From Deltaproteobacteria bacterium (lineage in GTDB: Bacteria > Myxococcota_A > Polyangia > JAAYKL01), in contig JAUVDV010000035.1 in assembly GCA_030595125.1 (NCBI GenBank), forward strand, positions 1-50,845: a DNA stretch of 50,845 nt, read 5' to 3'. Positions 8,154 through 17,010 of the stretch are shown in pieces; positions within the stretch are counted from its first letter, which is position 1; each line of letters starts with the position of its first letter. A model generated the notes under the pieces. That model saw nothing but the letters and a program-made list of their open reading frames with translations. It did no database searches and was not told where the DNA came from. Made by a program: the position numbers and the translations under genes.

Positions 8154-9848
8154 TTAACTCACATCGATGGGATTTGGCGGGACCAGGATGAGGACGACGC
8201 GGTCGTCGAGTGGGAAACAACCGCCCGCGAACACGGTGATGGTTGCCTCGAAGAACTGGGGATCGTCGGTCTGCACCACGAAATCGTTGAACGCCGTCAC
8301 GTCGAAGGTGACGACCGTACCCGGGGTCACGTTGTCGAACCCGTCAGTCGTTATTGTGGGAGTGGGCAGTCCGGGTGGATCTACTGGAACCACGAAGGAA
8401 ATTGGAACGATCGAAACTATGAAGTCGGCGGTGGTGGTTCCGGCCGGCAACGCGTTCCCGTCCACGTCGGCCGTTTCACCGGTAGTTTCGGTATTGCAGT
8501 CGAACGCCGCGTAGTGGGTGAGCATCTCGATGCCCGTGACGATGGTGTCGCCAAGCCCCGTGCCTCCAGAGTGAATGTACGCGAGAGGACACAAACCCGC
8601 TGCGTTGGTCGCCCTGCCCGCTCCGCTCGTGCCGGTACAGCACATGCCCACCGCGCATCCGGGCGGGCGGCTGGCCGCCGGACCCCACGCTTCGGGAGGA
8701 ATGAGCGCGCCGGTGTCCTCGGCCATGGCAACCATGTCGGGATCTCCGTTGGTGGCTGCGACGCCCACGACGCGAGCGCAGATAGAGTTGAGGGCTATCA
8801 CCGAGTCCGCCCTGGTTGCGGCCACTGCAGCCACATCACCGGTATAGTCGTAGGCCGGGTTGATCCCGTTGTGGCTGTAGATGTCGGTCAACGGCACGAT
8901 TATAGGCATGCTGTTGTTGCGGAACCCGACGCCGCCGACACCCGAGGTATTGGGCGGAACAAGTGTGGGAGGCGGAGCGCTGATCCCGTATCCCGTCGAT
9001 ATCTGGAAGAGCGCTTCAATCAATGACTCGGCTCCGTCCGCGCCGCTGTGCAAAGACAGAGCGTTGACACCCGCTTGGACGTCCGCCGCCACACCGGTGA
9101 TCTCCTGCAGAATATAGAACGGCTGATCTGTCGATGCACTGCCGTAGGGAGATATTGGGAAATCATCGTACCCGCCGACTCCGAACCATGCGGTCGCCAT
9201 CTGGGCCTGGATGCCCGGGATGATCGTTCCGCTGAGCGATGCCTGAAGGCTGGAAATTGTGCCGCCCATGGAACCGGTTGTATCCATGGCGAAGAAAATG
9301 TCCGCGTCCTGCACGTCGGTGGAGAAATCAAGCGGCTTTTCCTGGGGGCCGCCCTGATCGTTGTACGGCAACTGGAAGAAGAAGTCCTGATTGGGACCGG
9401 TCATCTGATAGGACACCACTGTCAACTGGGCATGAGTCTGAAAATCATCGCTGTAGGTTGCGGACACCTTTCCCATCTGGGCTCCCACCGAAGTGATCGC
9501 CGGAATGTCCAGGGTCGCGTCGCCGCCGAAATCACCGAGCGCGGCATTATCCATATCCCATGTCACCTGGCTCGTAATATCCTCGTTCACGCCATCGGCG
9601 AAATACCCGATGCACTGGTATGGCATGGTCGCCGGCGCGTTGAGATCCACTTCGAAAATGAAGTTCGCCGGCTCGATGGAGATGCCCTCCAGGACGTGTC
9701 CGGCGTTTCCGGTATCCGAATCGGTGTCGGTGTCGGAATCAGATTCGCCGCCGGAGCCGGCCACATCTATTCCCTCGCACCCTGCCATGAAGCACACCGA
9801 AAGCAGAACACCAAATGTTACAACCATAAACAAACGAAAAATATTCAT
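8154..9848 (-). CDS. Asp-linker lipoprotein with Ig-like and VWA-type domains (paralogue 2)
   Basis: A 564-aa paralogue of the 4944-6653 product with the same order of parts: lipobox CFMAGC (C24), a shorter Asp-Ser/Thr linker, a Big-like domain, a VWA-type domain with DTTGSMGG, a cysteine-rich patch and a beta-rich C-terminus ending LVPPNPIDVS. The start follows AGGAGAGCACG. Similarity extends through nearly the whole gene at DNA level, so this is a recent-to-moderate duplication in direct orientation. Differences cluster in the linker (one 5-residue length change overall) and in scattered substitutions. That pattern suggests both copies are expressed and constrained rather than one decaying. 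It is probably an outer-surface adhesin-like protein with an unknown ligand. Confidence 0.85.
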   Translation of the reverse strand: MNIFRLFMVVTFGVLLSVCFMAGCEGIDVAGSGGESDSDTDTDSDTGNAGHVLEGISIEPANFIFEVDLNAPATMPYQCIGYFADGVNEDITSQVTWDMDNAALGDFGGDATLDIPAITSVGAQMGKVSATYSDDFQTHAQLTVVSYQMTGPNQDFFFQLPYNDQGGPQEKPLDFSTDVQDADIFFAMDTTGSMGGTISSLQASLSGTIIPGIQAQMATAWFGVGGYDDFPISPYGSASTDQPFYILQEITGVAADVQAGVNALSLHSGADGAESLIEALFQISTGYGISAPPPTLVPPNTSGVGGVGFRNNSMPIIVPLTDIYSHNGINPAYDYTGDVAAVAATRADSVIALNSICARVVGVAATNGDPDMVAMAEDTGALIPPEAWGPAASRPPGCAVGMCCTGTSGAGRATNAAGLCPLAYIHSGGTGLGDTIVTGIEMLTHYAAFDCNTETTGETADVDGNALPAGTTTADFIVSIVPISFVVPVDPPGLPTPTITTDGFDNVTPGTVVTFDVTAFNDFVVQTDDPQFFEATITVFAGGCFPLDDRVVLILVPPNPIDVS

Positions 9849-9973
9849 CGTGCTCTCCTTTTTTCAACTTAATACATCGCTTATTATTAACCTCATACTA
9901 TCATAAACATGATTTCCAGAATTTTTACATTTGAAAATTTGCATTTATGCGCCATTCGGATTGTCATAGTACT

Positions 9974-10663
9974 ATGAGATGTCGAACTCAAAAGCCTCCA
10001 TTGGCTGACAGTTACCTCAAACATGCCGCCTGGGGACAGGCGCTGACTACAATGCTTGCTTGCATGGCTACGGCGTTCGTGATCTCCGGTTTCGCGTACG
10101 CAGAACCCGCTCCCTCCAACTTTACCGAGAAGGAGGTGGCCCTCCTCAAGAATGGAAAGCCCGTGTTCCGCCCTCTACCCACCTCGCGGAATAACGGTTT
10201 CTACGGTGGCACTGGATTCGCCATCATCAACGCACCCATGGATGTCATCTGGAAGGCAATCCAGGACTGGGCCTCGTATCCCAAAGCCTATCCCAATACT
10301 ATTCATGTGGAGGAGGTCTCACGAAAAGGAAACCGTCACCTTGTCAAAATGGAACTCGGCCACAAGCTCCTTCGCATCACCTATTTCGTGGAGGTCGATT
10401 TCGATAAAAAGCAACGAAAAATCAAGTTCAATCTTGTTACCAATCGCGTGCACGACATTGACGCATCCCAGGGGTACTGGCGGTTCTTCCCGCAAAAAAA
10501 CGGCTCGACCCTGGTGGCCTACGTGGTCGCGGTGAAGGTTCCCATGGGCGTGATCAACCTCCTGTCCGAATCTGTAGAACGCAAGCTCGAAGGCGGCTTG
10601 CTAAACATCCCCACGCGACTCAAACGATGGATAGAAGGCTCGAACGGGACGAGATACCGTTAG
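9974..10663 (+). CDS. Secreted START/SRPBCC-like (polyketide cyclase/dehydrase-type) protein
   Basis: About 229 aa. A hydrophobic signal segment (LTTMLACMATAFVISGFAYA) with a likely cleavage after AYA precedes a helix-grip (SRPBCC/Bet v1-like) domain. That domain shows GTGFAIINAPMDVIWKAI, DWASYPKAYPN and the C-terminal helix region with RLKRWIEG. Such domains bind lipids or hydrophobic ligands in a deep cavity, and a periplasmic place is expected here. The start is uncertain: ATG codons at 9947, 9974 and 10052 are in frame and none has a strong ribosome binding site. 10052 would give the most typical signal peptide. The gene stands alone, with 97 bases to the M16 operon downstream on the same strand. 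Confidence 0.7.
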   Translation: MRCRTQKPPLADSYLKHAAWGQALTTMLACMATAFVISGFAYAEPAPSNFTEKEVALLKNGKPVFRPLPTSRNNGFYGGTGFAIINAPMDVIWKAIQDWASYPKAYPNTIHVEEVSRKGNRHLVKMELGHKLLRITYFVEVDFDKKQRKIKFNLVTNRVHDIDASQGYWRFFPQKNGSTLVAYVVAVKVPMGVINLLSESVERKLEGGLLNIPTRLKRWIEGSNGTRYR

Positions 10664-10760
10664 TTGCCGCCCATACGTCCCTTGACGCGTAGCCTCGCTC
10701 CCGCCTAATAGTAAATTGAGTCCACAACATGAGAACATTCACCTCAAAGGGAGGCCCTAC

Positions 10761-12110
10761 GTGAAACGTTTGCTCTTACTATCGGCGTGCCTGTCGTTTT
10801 GCCTCGCATCGGTCATTGTCCAGGCCCAGGTCCTGCCTCAAAAGCCGCAGGTAGAGACCCTCAAGAACGGCCTCACCGTGGTCACGATGCCGTGGGATTC
10901 GCCCGGGATGGTGTCGTACTACAGCCTGGTTCGCACCGGGTCGAGAGACGAGGTCGACAAGAATCACACGGGGTTCGCCCACCTCTTCGAGCACATGATG
11001 TTCAGGGGCACCAGACGCTTTCCCAAAAAGAAGTACGAGGCAAAGATCCAGGAGTTCGGCGCCGACAACAACGCGTTCACCTGGTTGGATCTCACCTGCT
11101 ATACGATAACCGTGCCGCGAGAGGTCCTGCCGGAGATCGTCGAGATCGAGGCCGACCGCTTTCGCAACCTGCATTACTCGGAAACGGACTTCAAGACAGA
11201 GACCGGCGCGGTCCTCGGCGAGTACAACAAGAACGCCTCCAACCCTGCTCTCATCATGGAAGAGAAGCTGCTCGAGACAGCGTTCGAGCGTCACACATAC
11301 GGCCACACTACCATGGGTTACATCGCCGACGTGAAGGCCATGCCCGGCTACTATCGCTACTCCAAAAAATTCCACCGCCGCTTCTACACCCCGGACAACA
11401 CCACGCTGATCGTTGTGGGGGATTTCGACCGGGCTGCGCTCATCGAGAAAATCGAGGCAGAGTACGGCTCATGGAAGGGCAAACGCCGCAAGACGCGGAC
11501 CAAGACCGAACGCCCCCAGAAGGCGCCCCGCTCGGTGCACGTGGAATGGAGCGGCCCCACCGCCCCCAAGATGACCATCGCCTACAAGATCCCGGCGTTC
11601 GAACCCGGCCCTTACAGCGCCGCGCTCGAAGTTCTGGCCCATCTGGCCTTCGGGAAATCGAGCCCCCTCTATCGCAAGCTCGTGGTCGAGGATCGCAAGA
11701 TCATAAGCATGGAGGCTTCTCACGGAATCTTCGCCCCTCTCACCAGGGATCCCTTCCTCTTCAAGGTGGAGGTTACACTCAGTGAGGAAACCACTTTCGA
11801 CGAGATTCGCGACGCGGTGACTGCGGCCATCGAGGAAGTCGCAAACGGGACGATCGCGGACAATCGCATCGACGCGGTCAAGTCACATGCCAGGTATTAC
11901 TTCGAGCTCGGCCTCGAAACCCCGAACGACGTGGCTGTTTCACTGGCGATGCTCATCTCTGCAACCGGGGATCCCTACTCTCTCGAGGGGTTCGCAAAGG
12001 CGCTCGCGGAGGTGACCCCGGCCGATGTGACCGATGCCGCCAAAAAGTTCCTGACCGAGAAGCGACGCACGGTTGTCACGCTATCCACGAAGGAAGGAGG
12101 CTCGAAATGA
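10761..12110 (+). CDS. Secreted M16 family zinc peptidase (catalytic subunit)
   Basis: A 449-aa pitrilysin-family protease with an N-terminal signal peptide (VKRLLLLSACLSFCLASVIV, cleavage near AQA). The inverted zinc motif HxxEH is H74-LFE-H78 and the third ligand is E154 in AVLGEYNKN, 75 residues later as the family requires. The R/Y region needed for substrate binding is in the C-terminal half. I chose the GTG at 10761 because AAAGGGAGG precedes it by six bases. An upstream start at 10716 has no such signal. The stop overlaps the start of the second M16 gene (ATGA). Catalytic and non-catalytic M16 subunits commonly pair in this way, so a periplasmic heterodimer degrading peptides is inferred. 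Confidence 0.9.
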   Translation: MKRLLLLSACLSFCLASVIVQAQVLPQKPQVETLKNGLTVVTMPWDSPGMVSYYSLVRTGSRDEVDKNHTGFAHLFEHMMFRGTRRFPKKKYEAKIQEFGADNNAFTWLDLTCYTITVPREVLPEIVEIEADRFRNLHYSETDFKTETGAVLGEYNKNASNPALIMEEKLLETAFERHTYGHTTMGYIADVKAMPGYYRYSKKFHRRFYTPDNTTLIVVGDFDRAALIEKIEAEYGSWKGKRRKTRTKTERPQKAPRSVHVEWSGPTAPKMTIAYKIPAFEPGPYSAALEVLAHLAFGKSSPLYRKLVVEDRKIISMEASHGIFAPLTRDPFLFKVEVTLSEETTFDEIRDAVTAAIEEVANGTIADNRIDAVKSHARYYFELGLETPNDVAVSLAMLISATGDPYSLEGFAKALAEVTPADVTDAAKKFLTEKRRTVVTLSTKEGGSK

Positions 12111-13684
12111 CTCGCTTCAATATTGCAGCGGCCTTCCTCGCGTTCTCCTTCGTCATCTCCGGATGCTGCGAGCCGCTCCCTCCCAAAAAACCGACGGTCC
12201 CCAAACCTCCGGTAGTAGAGGTGGACACGGAGCCCGAGCCGCCGCCACCGGTAGACATCCCGTTCGTGATCCTCCCTGCGGACAAGTCCGGCTCGGTGAG
12301 CTTCAGGTTCGTCTTCGACACCGGGTCTTCCGAAGATCCGGCGACAATGCGGGGCATCGCCAACCTGACCGCAACCCTCATGGCGCAAGGCGGAACAACC
12401 GATCTGACTTATCCGGAGTTGACACAGGCCCTCTTCCCCATGGCGGCCGAGATCGGCCTTCACGTTGGAAGGGACCAGACCGTCTTCTACGGTCGCGTGC
12501 ACGCCGATATGGCACAGAGGTACTACTCCCTGATGCGGGACGTGCTGGTCAACCCACGACTTGACCAGAAGGGTCTGAACCGGGTCATGGACAAGACGAA
12601 AACAGCCCTCACTCTCTCCTTGCGCGGAAACGACGACGAGGAGTTGGGCAAGGCGGCCCTGGCCCTGAAGATGTACGGCGATCATCCTTACGGTCCACCC
12701 ACGCTGGGTACCGAGGCAGGTCTGTCCGCTATTACACTCGATGACGTCAGGGTCCACAGGGCGACGACTTTTTGCGCTTCCCGCCTGACAGTCGGTCTCT
12801 GTGGAAACATCCCGGAGGATCTGGAGGAACGGATCCGCGAAGACATGAAGGACCTGCCGGGGGATTGCGAGGAGCGCGCGCAGCTGCCCGAATCTCCGGA
12901 ACCCAACGGTCGAGAGGTGTTGCTGGTTGATAAACCCGGCGCGGAATCGACCGCCATCTCCATCGGATTTCCGCTGCACATAAGGAGAGGTGACCAGGAC
13001 TACGCCGCGCTCAAGCTGGTGGAGGCGTACTTCGGCCAGCACAGGACCTTCTCCGGCAAGCTCCAGGAAGCCCTCCGGGTGCAGCGCGGTTTCAACTACG
13101 GCAACTACGCCTATGTCGAACACTTCGAACAGGAGGGATGGTCCCGGGTTCCCAAAACGAACCTCGGGCGACGTCAACAGCACTTCAGCATATGGATAAG
13201 ACCCGTCGGGGACCAGAACAAGCACTTCGTTCTGCGCATGGCCATTAGCGAGCTCGACGCTCTCGTGCAGAACGGTATCACTCAGGAAGTTCTGGACAGA
13301 ACGCGCACATTCATGAAGCGCTACTATTTGACGTTCGCTCAAACGGAACAACAGCGCCTCGGTTTCGCGATAGACGACCGTTTTTACGGACAGGACTCCG
13401 AGTACTTCGAAACCCTTTTCGCCGCGCTCGACAAACTCACCGTGGAAATTGTGAACACCGCGATCAAAAAACACCTCACATCGGAAAAACTGTTCATAGC
13501 AATGGTCACAAAGGACGCCGAGAAACTCGCGGACGCCATCGCGGCGGACACCCCCTCCCCTGTCACGTATGAATCGGCAAAACCCAAAGAGGTTACCGAG
13601 CACGACAACGAAATCCAGAGCATCGGGCTTTCCATCCCGAGGGACTCTATTACGATCATTCCGGTGAACAAGATCTTCGAGTAA
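12107..13684 (+). CDS. M16 family lipoprotein lacking the zinc motif (partner subunit)
   Basis: A 525-aa lipoprotein: signal peptide with lipobox VISGC (C20), a Pro/Lys/Glu-rich linker (~22-45), then two M16-type domains. In the N-terminal domain the region aligned with HxxEH reads GIANLTATLMAQGG, so zinc ligands are absent. The conserved substrate-binding segment is retained in the C-terminal half (VQRGFNYGNYAYVEHF). This is the pattern of the non-catalytic half of paired M16 proteases. Translational coupling to the zinc-bearing subunit supports a 1:1 complex, held at the membrane by the lipid anchor of this subunit. Membrane side (inner or outer) cannot be decided; the +2 residue is Cys, not Asp. 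Confidence 0.85.
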   Translation: MTRFNIAAAFLAFSFVISGCCEPLPPKKPTVPKPPVVEVDTEPEPPPPVDIPFVILPADKSGSVSFRFVFDTGSSEDPATMRGIANLTATLMAQGGTTDLTYPELTQALFPMAAEIGLHVGRDQTVFYGRVHADMAQRYYSLMRDVLVNPRLDQKGLNRVMDKTKTALTLSLRGNDDEELGKAALALKMYGDHPYGPPTLGTEAGLSAITLDDVRVHRATTFCASRLTVGLCGNIPEDLEERIREDMKDLPGDCEERAQLPESPEPNGREVLLVDKPGAESTAISIGFPLHIRRGDQDYAALKLVEAYFGQHRTFSGKLQEALRVQRGFNYGNYAYVEHFEQEGWSRVPKTNLGRRQQHFSIWIRPVGDQNKHFVLRMAISELDALVQNGITQEVLDRTRTFMKRYYLTFAQTEQQRLGFAIDDRFYGQDSEYFETLFAALDKLTVEIVNTAIKKHLTSEKLFIAMVTKDAEKLADAIAADTPSPVTYESAKPKEVTEHDNEIQSIGLSIPRDSITIIPVNKIFE

Positions 13685-13724
13685 TCTGGCTCATCCTGAT
13701 CGAGATGTGCTGACAGACCTTTTC

Positions 13725-13755
13725 ACCGCGCCCTTATGAGGGCGCGGTCAGGATG
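13725..13755. repeat. REP palindrome, left copy flanking the transposase remnant
   Basis: The stem ACCGCGCCC, loop TTATGA and stem GGGCGCGGT form a perfect 9-bp hairpin, followed by the tag CAGGATGG. The same unit occurs inverted at 14180-14211, and variants occur at 20786-20876 and 30730-30764. It could also act as a terminator for the M16 operon. Confidence 0.75.
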
Positions 13756-13805
13756 GCCTGGTGCCGAATGATCTCTGCGTACCGAACGGCCAAGCCCAGA
13801 GGGCT

Positions 13806-14089
13806 TCAATCCTCGGGTTCCCATTCAGATACGGTGGTTCGAGCTTCGTGGTGTTTTCGTTGGTTGCGAATATATGCCTTCAACCCATCGTAGTTTTCCG
13901 GATCCACGGTCACGGCGTACACGCCGTCCGCCCATCCTCCAGAATGTACGCATCGAGGTGGTGCGCTTTGACTTCGAGGAAGCCGAAAAGCGCGTGTTCG
14001 ACCTCGGGTGTGGTGATGAAGTGCTCCCTCAACTTGGTGCGAAAGACCATGTGATACAGGAGGTTCGTGAACGAATGTCTCTGTTTCAT
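13806..14089 (-). pseudogene. Decayed Y1 (IS200/RAYT-type) transposase
   Basis: Translation of the minus strand from ATG 14089 gives a clear Y1_Tnp N-terminus (MKQRHSFTNLLYHMVFRTK, then VKAHHLDAYIL). This frame stops after 59 codons at 13910. A second frame continues the family's C-terminus (VDPENYDGLKAYIRNQRKHH) and ends at 13806. The tyrosine helix (AYIRNQ) is present. The central part with the HUH metal motif is missing, so there has been an internal deletion with frameshift and the gene cannot encode an active enzyme. Full-length members are ~140-190 aa. Inverted REP hairpins on both sides fit a REP-associated tyrosine transposase that once mobilised the palindromes in this genome. Confidence 0.85.
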
Positions 14090-14128
14090 GCGGATCGACT
14101 ATCCGCGAAATGTTTCTTGGTCAACCGG

Positions 14129-14211
14129 AAAGCCCACCGGGCTTGACCGGTAGCGCCCCCGGGGTTCACCGGAGCATAGGTCATCCTGACCGCGCCCTCA
14201 TAAGGGCGCGG
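14129..14211. repeat. REP element, right copy flanking the transposase remnant
   Basis: It contains the small palindrome AAGCCCACCGGGCTT, a spacer, then GGTCATCCTGACC running into the hairpin CGCGCCC-tcataa-GGGCGCG. The large hairpin is the inverse of that at 13725. The same arrangement recurs at 30684-30764 with a diverged spacer. Confidence 0.75.
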
Positions 14212-14273
14212 CGCGAAGGTCGAATCTCCTCTCCGGCAACCGCCAACACCCTTCATTCAAAACAGAAACTTTG

Positions 14274-14282
14274 TGTTATACT
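14274..14282 (+). promoter_or_regulatory. Putative extended -10 promoter
   Basis: TGTTATACT (TG-N-TATACT) lies ~55 bases before the start of the FG-GAP lipoprotein gene. Similar extended -10 boxes lie at equal or shorter distance before the lipoprotein genes at 20936 and 42529. No good -35 is evident, as expected for an extended -10 promoter. Confidence 0.45.
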
Positions 14283-14337
14283 GTATTCGTTCGCGAGATT
14301 TTCGAGCAAGGTCGGTTTTCACAAAGGAGAACATTTC

Positions 14338-15918
14338 ATGGATGTATTCACGCCCAAAAAAATGACAGCAGGGTTTGCGCTACTCATCCTCGCCGCTCTC
14401 TGCATGGGTTGTGAGAACGCGATAACCCCTGTCGGCAATGATGATCTCGACGGCGGCTCCGACACGGACACCGACGCGGACACGGATGGCGATACCGACA
14501 TCGATACCGACACCGATACCGACACCGATACCGACACCGATACCGACACGGACACCGAGACGGAACAACCGGATCAGGACTCGGACGGAGTCCCGGACGA
14601 TCAAGACGAATTCCCGACCGACCCGACCGAATGGAACGACAACGACGACGACGGCACCGGGGACAACGCGGATACCGACGATGATAACGACGGCCTCGGG
14701 GACGCGGAGGAACTCGATTACGGCGACGACTGCGTGATCTCGGATCCCATGAGCGCCGACGGGGACACGGACGGGATCCTCGACGTGGATGATCCTTACC
14801 CGCTGGATCCGTTCCCCGAATTCATCATCCAGTCCTCCAGTACCCTGGACACTTTCTACTTCTATCTCTCAAACCAGGACGGCACCTTTCAGACCCAGAT
14901 CGCGTGGCCCGCTCTGTCCATCTCGGACAACTACCGCGCCTTCGCCATCGCCGATTTCGATGAGGACGGGCGCACCGACTTCATCGCTCACAACAACACC
15001 GTTGACTTGAGCGGCGATTACGACATGTACTTCTTCTATCGCACCCTCAAGGAGGATGAGTTCGTTCAGATATACGTTGGAACCACGGACCTGCGCGCCT
15101 CGGGCATCGTCGCGGACGTGAACGACGATAATCTTTTTGATGTTATCACCCACACCAAAACGCCTTCGAGCGGCTACATCGATACAGTCACGGGCTGGGT
15201 CTTCCTCAACAACGGCACCATTCGCACGGCTACCTGCGCGGTGGCGGACTACCCGGACACCTCCTGCGCGTTCACAAAGAGGCAGGCCTTCCACCTGGGA
15301 TCCGGCTCCGTTGTCGACGGCCAGTGGGGGTTCTCGCGCAGCCGTCAGGCCATGGACATCACCGGGGACGACAAGAAGGACATCATTTTCGCAACATACG
15401 CCAGCGGCGGATCTTCCTCGGCTCCGTTGTACCGGCTGAACGGAAACGGCGACGGGACCTTCAGCTCCACCCCTACTCTGGTTCTCACTCACATGTATCC
15501 GGTGAACTCCACGGTATTCGGTGACTTCGACTCGGACGATATCGGCGACGCGATAATGGGATTCGACGATGATGGAGATCCCGGTCAGGGATGGCTGTAC
15601 CTTGGCGACGGAACCGGCGGATTCAACTCCACGGCGGCCGAGGCGTTCGACATCGAGCCCACCATCGAGTCCGGCTCCGATCAGCCCGGCACCACAGGCA
15701 GCGCGCGGATCTACGACTTCGATTTCGACGGCAATATGGATGTCATCCTGGGCCACAGCTACACGGCGGCCTGGTCAGGCCCGTCGATTTTGGAGATCTA
15801 CATGGGTAACGGCAACGGCACTTTCGATTTGCCCTACCAGGTGGGACCGACGTTCCCGGATACGCTGGCCTCCTCCTTCGAGATCCCCCAGCGCCTGTGC
15901 CCCTGGTACACGCCCTAG
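14338..15918 (+). CDS. Asp-linker lipoprotein with FG-GAP/VCBS-type repeats
   Basis: A 526-aa predicted surface lipoprotein. The signal peptide ends in AALCMGC (lipidated Cys), followed by a long DTDTDT-type linker coded in part by a perfect 12-bp tandem repeat (14503-14550). A calcium-binding type-3-like Asp-rich segment follows (DSDGVPDDQDEFPTD, DNDGLGDAEE). The C-terminal two thirds carries repeated FG-GAP/VCBS-like blades with DxDxDG-type loops: DFDEDGRTDFIAHN, DVNDDNLFDVITHT, DFDSDDIGDAIMG and DFDFDGNMDVILGH. This is the pattern of a secreted beta-propeller that binds calcium. The ATG at 14338 follows AAAGGAGAA. Its stop is one base from the stop of the convergent gene. The ligand and role are unknown. 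Confidence 0.85.
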   Translation: MDVFTPKKMTAGFALLILAALCMGCENAITPVGNDDLDGGSDTDTDADTDGDTDIDTDTDTDTDTDTDTDTDTETEQPDQDSDGVPDDQDEFPTDPTEWNDNDDDGTGDNADTDDDNDGLGDAEELDYGDDCVISDPMSADGDTDGILDVDDPYPLDPFPEFIIQSSSTLDTFYFYLSNQDGTFQTQIAWPALSISDNYRAFAIADFDEDGRTDFIAHNNTVDLSGDYDMYFFYRTLKEDEFVQIYVGTTDLRASGIVADVNDDNLFDVITHTKTPSSGYIDTVTGWVFLNNGTIRTATCAVADYPDTSCAFTKRQAFHLGSGSVVDGQWGFSRSRQAMDITGDDKKDIIFATYASGGSSSAPLYRLNGNGDGTFSSTPTLVLTHMYPVNSTVFGDFDSDDIGDAIMGFDDDGDPGQGWLYLGDGTGGFNSTAAEAFDIEPTIESGSDQPGTTGSARIYDFDFDGNMDVILGHSYTAAWSGPSILEIYMGNGNGTFDLPYQVGPTFPDTLASSFEIPQRLCPWYTP

Positions 15919-15919
15919 C

Positions 15920-16879
15920 TTACGGATTCTGGCGTTGAACGCTGATCGCCGTGAATATCAATCCCACCGAAACCTCCTGACAAACGCCAAATGGTCCGCA
16001 ATCGATGTCGGCAATAGCGAGCAGAGTAGTGTTCAGGGCGGCCTGTTGAACAGGATCCAGCTCCAGCTCGATGGAGAGAATATCCTGCAACAACACCCTG
16101 TCCACGGAGCCACAGATCAGACCGCTTTCAATTTTTCCGTTCAACATCTGGGTATCCGGAGCCTGCGTTATCTCTCCGAGCATTCGTCCATCCTGCAGGG
16201 TCATGGTGGTAGGCGAATCTCCCAACGGTATTGTTACCGAAAAGTCTGCCGTCGGAGTAAGCAGGAATGAATCCACAATCGAGGTTCCGTCGATGTTCGT
16301 GTGTGGAGGCTCCACAACCCAGACAGTACCGTGCCCGCTGAAAAGCTCCGGCGGCACACCGGCATCATCCACGCCTCCGTCGTCGCCTCCCGCATCCGGC
16401 GCATCCAGCGCGGCCTCGAATACCGAGAGGGTGACATCTGCGTCGTCTGTGAAACTCTCCACGTCAAACAGGCCCATGGCGACCAGTATGTCCCCCGAAG
16501 CCAATCCGTCACTCATGGCCACATTGGGATCTTCGTCGATGTAACCCTGATTGTAGAGCCACGTGGCCAGGCCGCCGAGTTGATTGTCCACCTGCGAATC
16601 GCCGTCGAGATCGCAGCCCTCGGTGCTATCTCCAATTTGCATGTAGTCCAGCAGGAAATACGCATCGGCGAACGACCCGGTGTCCGTGTCTGTATCGGAG
16701 TCGGTATCCGTGTCCGTATCAGTGTCAGAATCCGTATCAGTATCCGTATCGGTATCCGGCCCCGAATCCATTCCCGCGTCAACGGTTTTGGAACTGTTGC
16801 TCGAACAACCCGCGCACATCAACAATGCAAGAAGAAACAGGACAACACTGGCTTTCAAGCTCGCAGAAATTTGACGCAT
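15920..16879 (-). CDS. Asp-linker lipoprotein of unknown function
   Basis: A 319-aa lipoprotein whose signal peptide ends in LLMCAGC, followed by SSNSS and a long Asp-Thr/Ser repeat linker. The mature domain begins near GSFADAYFLLDYMQIG and shows no family I recognise. It has a second short acidic insert (DAPDAGGDDGGVDDAG), and its C-terminus is mixed alpha/beta, ending with paired cysteines (DIDCGPFGVC). The start at 16879 is chosen because it opens directly onto a basic n-region and hydrophobic core. The upstream 24 codons are not signal-like. The ribosome binding site is weak. It converges with the FG-GAP lipoprotein gene, whose stop is one base away, and diverges from another Asp-linker lipoprotein at 17011. 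Confidence 0.75.
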   Translation of the reverse strand: MRQISASLKASVVLFLLALLMCAGCSSNSSKTVDAGMDSGPDTDTDTDTDSDTDTDTDTDSDTDTDTGSFADAYFLLDYMQIGDSTEGCDLDGDSQVDNQLGGLATWLYNQGYIDEDPNVAMSDGLASGDILVAMGLFDVESFTDDADVTLSVFEAALDAPDAGGDDGGVDDAGVPPELFSGHGTVWVVEPPHTNIDGTSIVDSFLLTPTADFSVTIPLGDSPTTMTLQDGRMLGEITQAPDTQMLNGKIESGLICGSVDRVLLQDILSIELELDPVQQAALNTTLLAIADIDCGPFGVCQEVSVGLIFTAISVQRQNP

Positions 16880-17010
16880 CGGTTTTTTCTTTCGCGCTGT
16901 TATTGCAGGTTTGGTGCACTTAATATCCAAACGGCAATCGGATGTCGACATGAAAACATCAGAGGATTTGAGTTTTACTTTAACTGGGCAAATAGATTTC
17001 GAGGAGAAAA

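Noticed and set aside
11975-13603. 542-aa open frame antisense to the second M16 gene
   Set aside because: The plus-strand protein has a clear signal peptide, lipobox and M16 features; the antisense frame has none.
14319-14555. Ser-Val repeat peptide on the minus strand
   Set aside because: It is the antisense reading of the Asp-Thr linker repeat and lacks a start signal.
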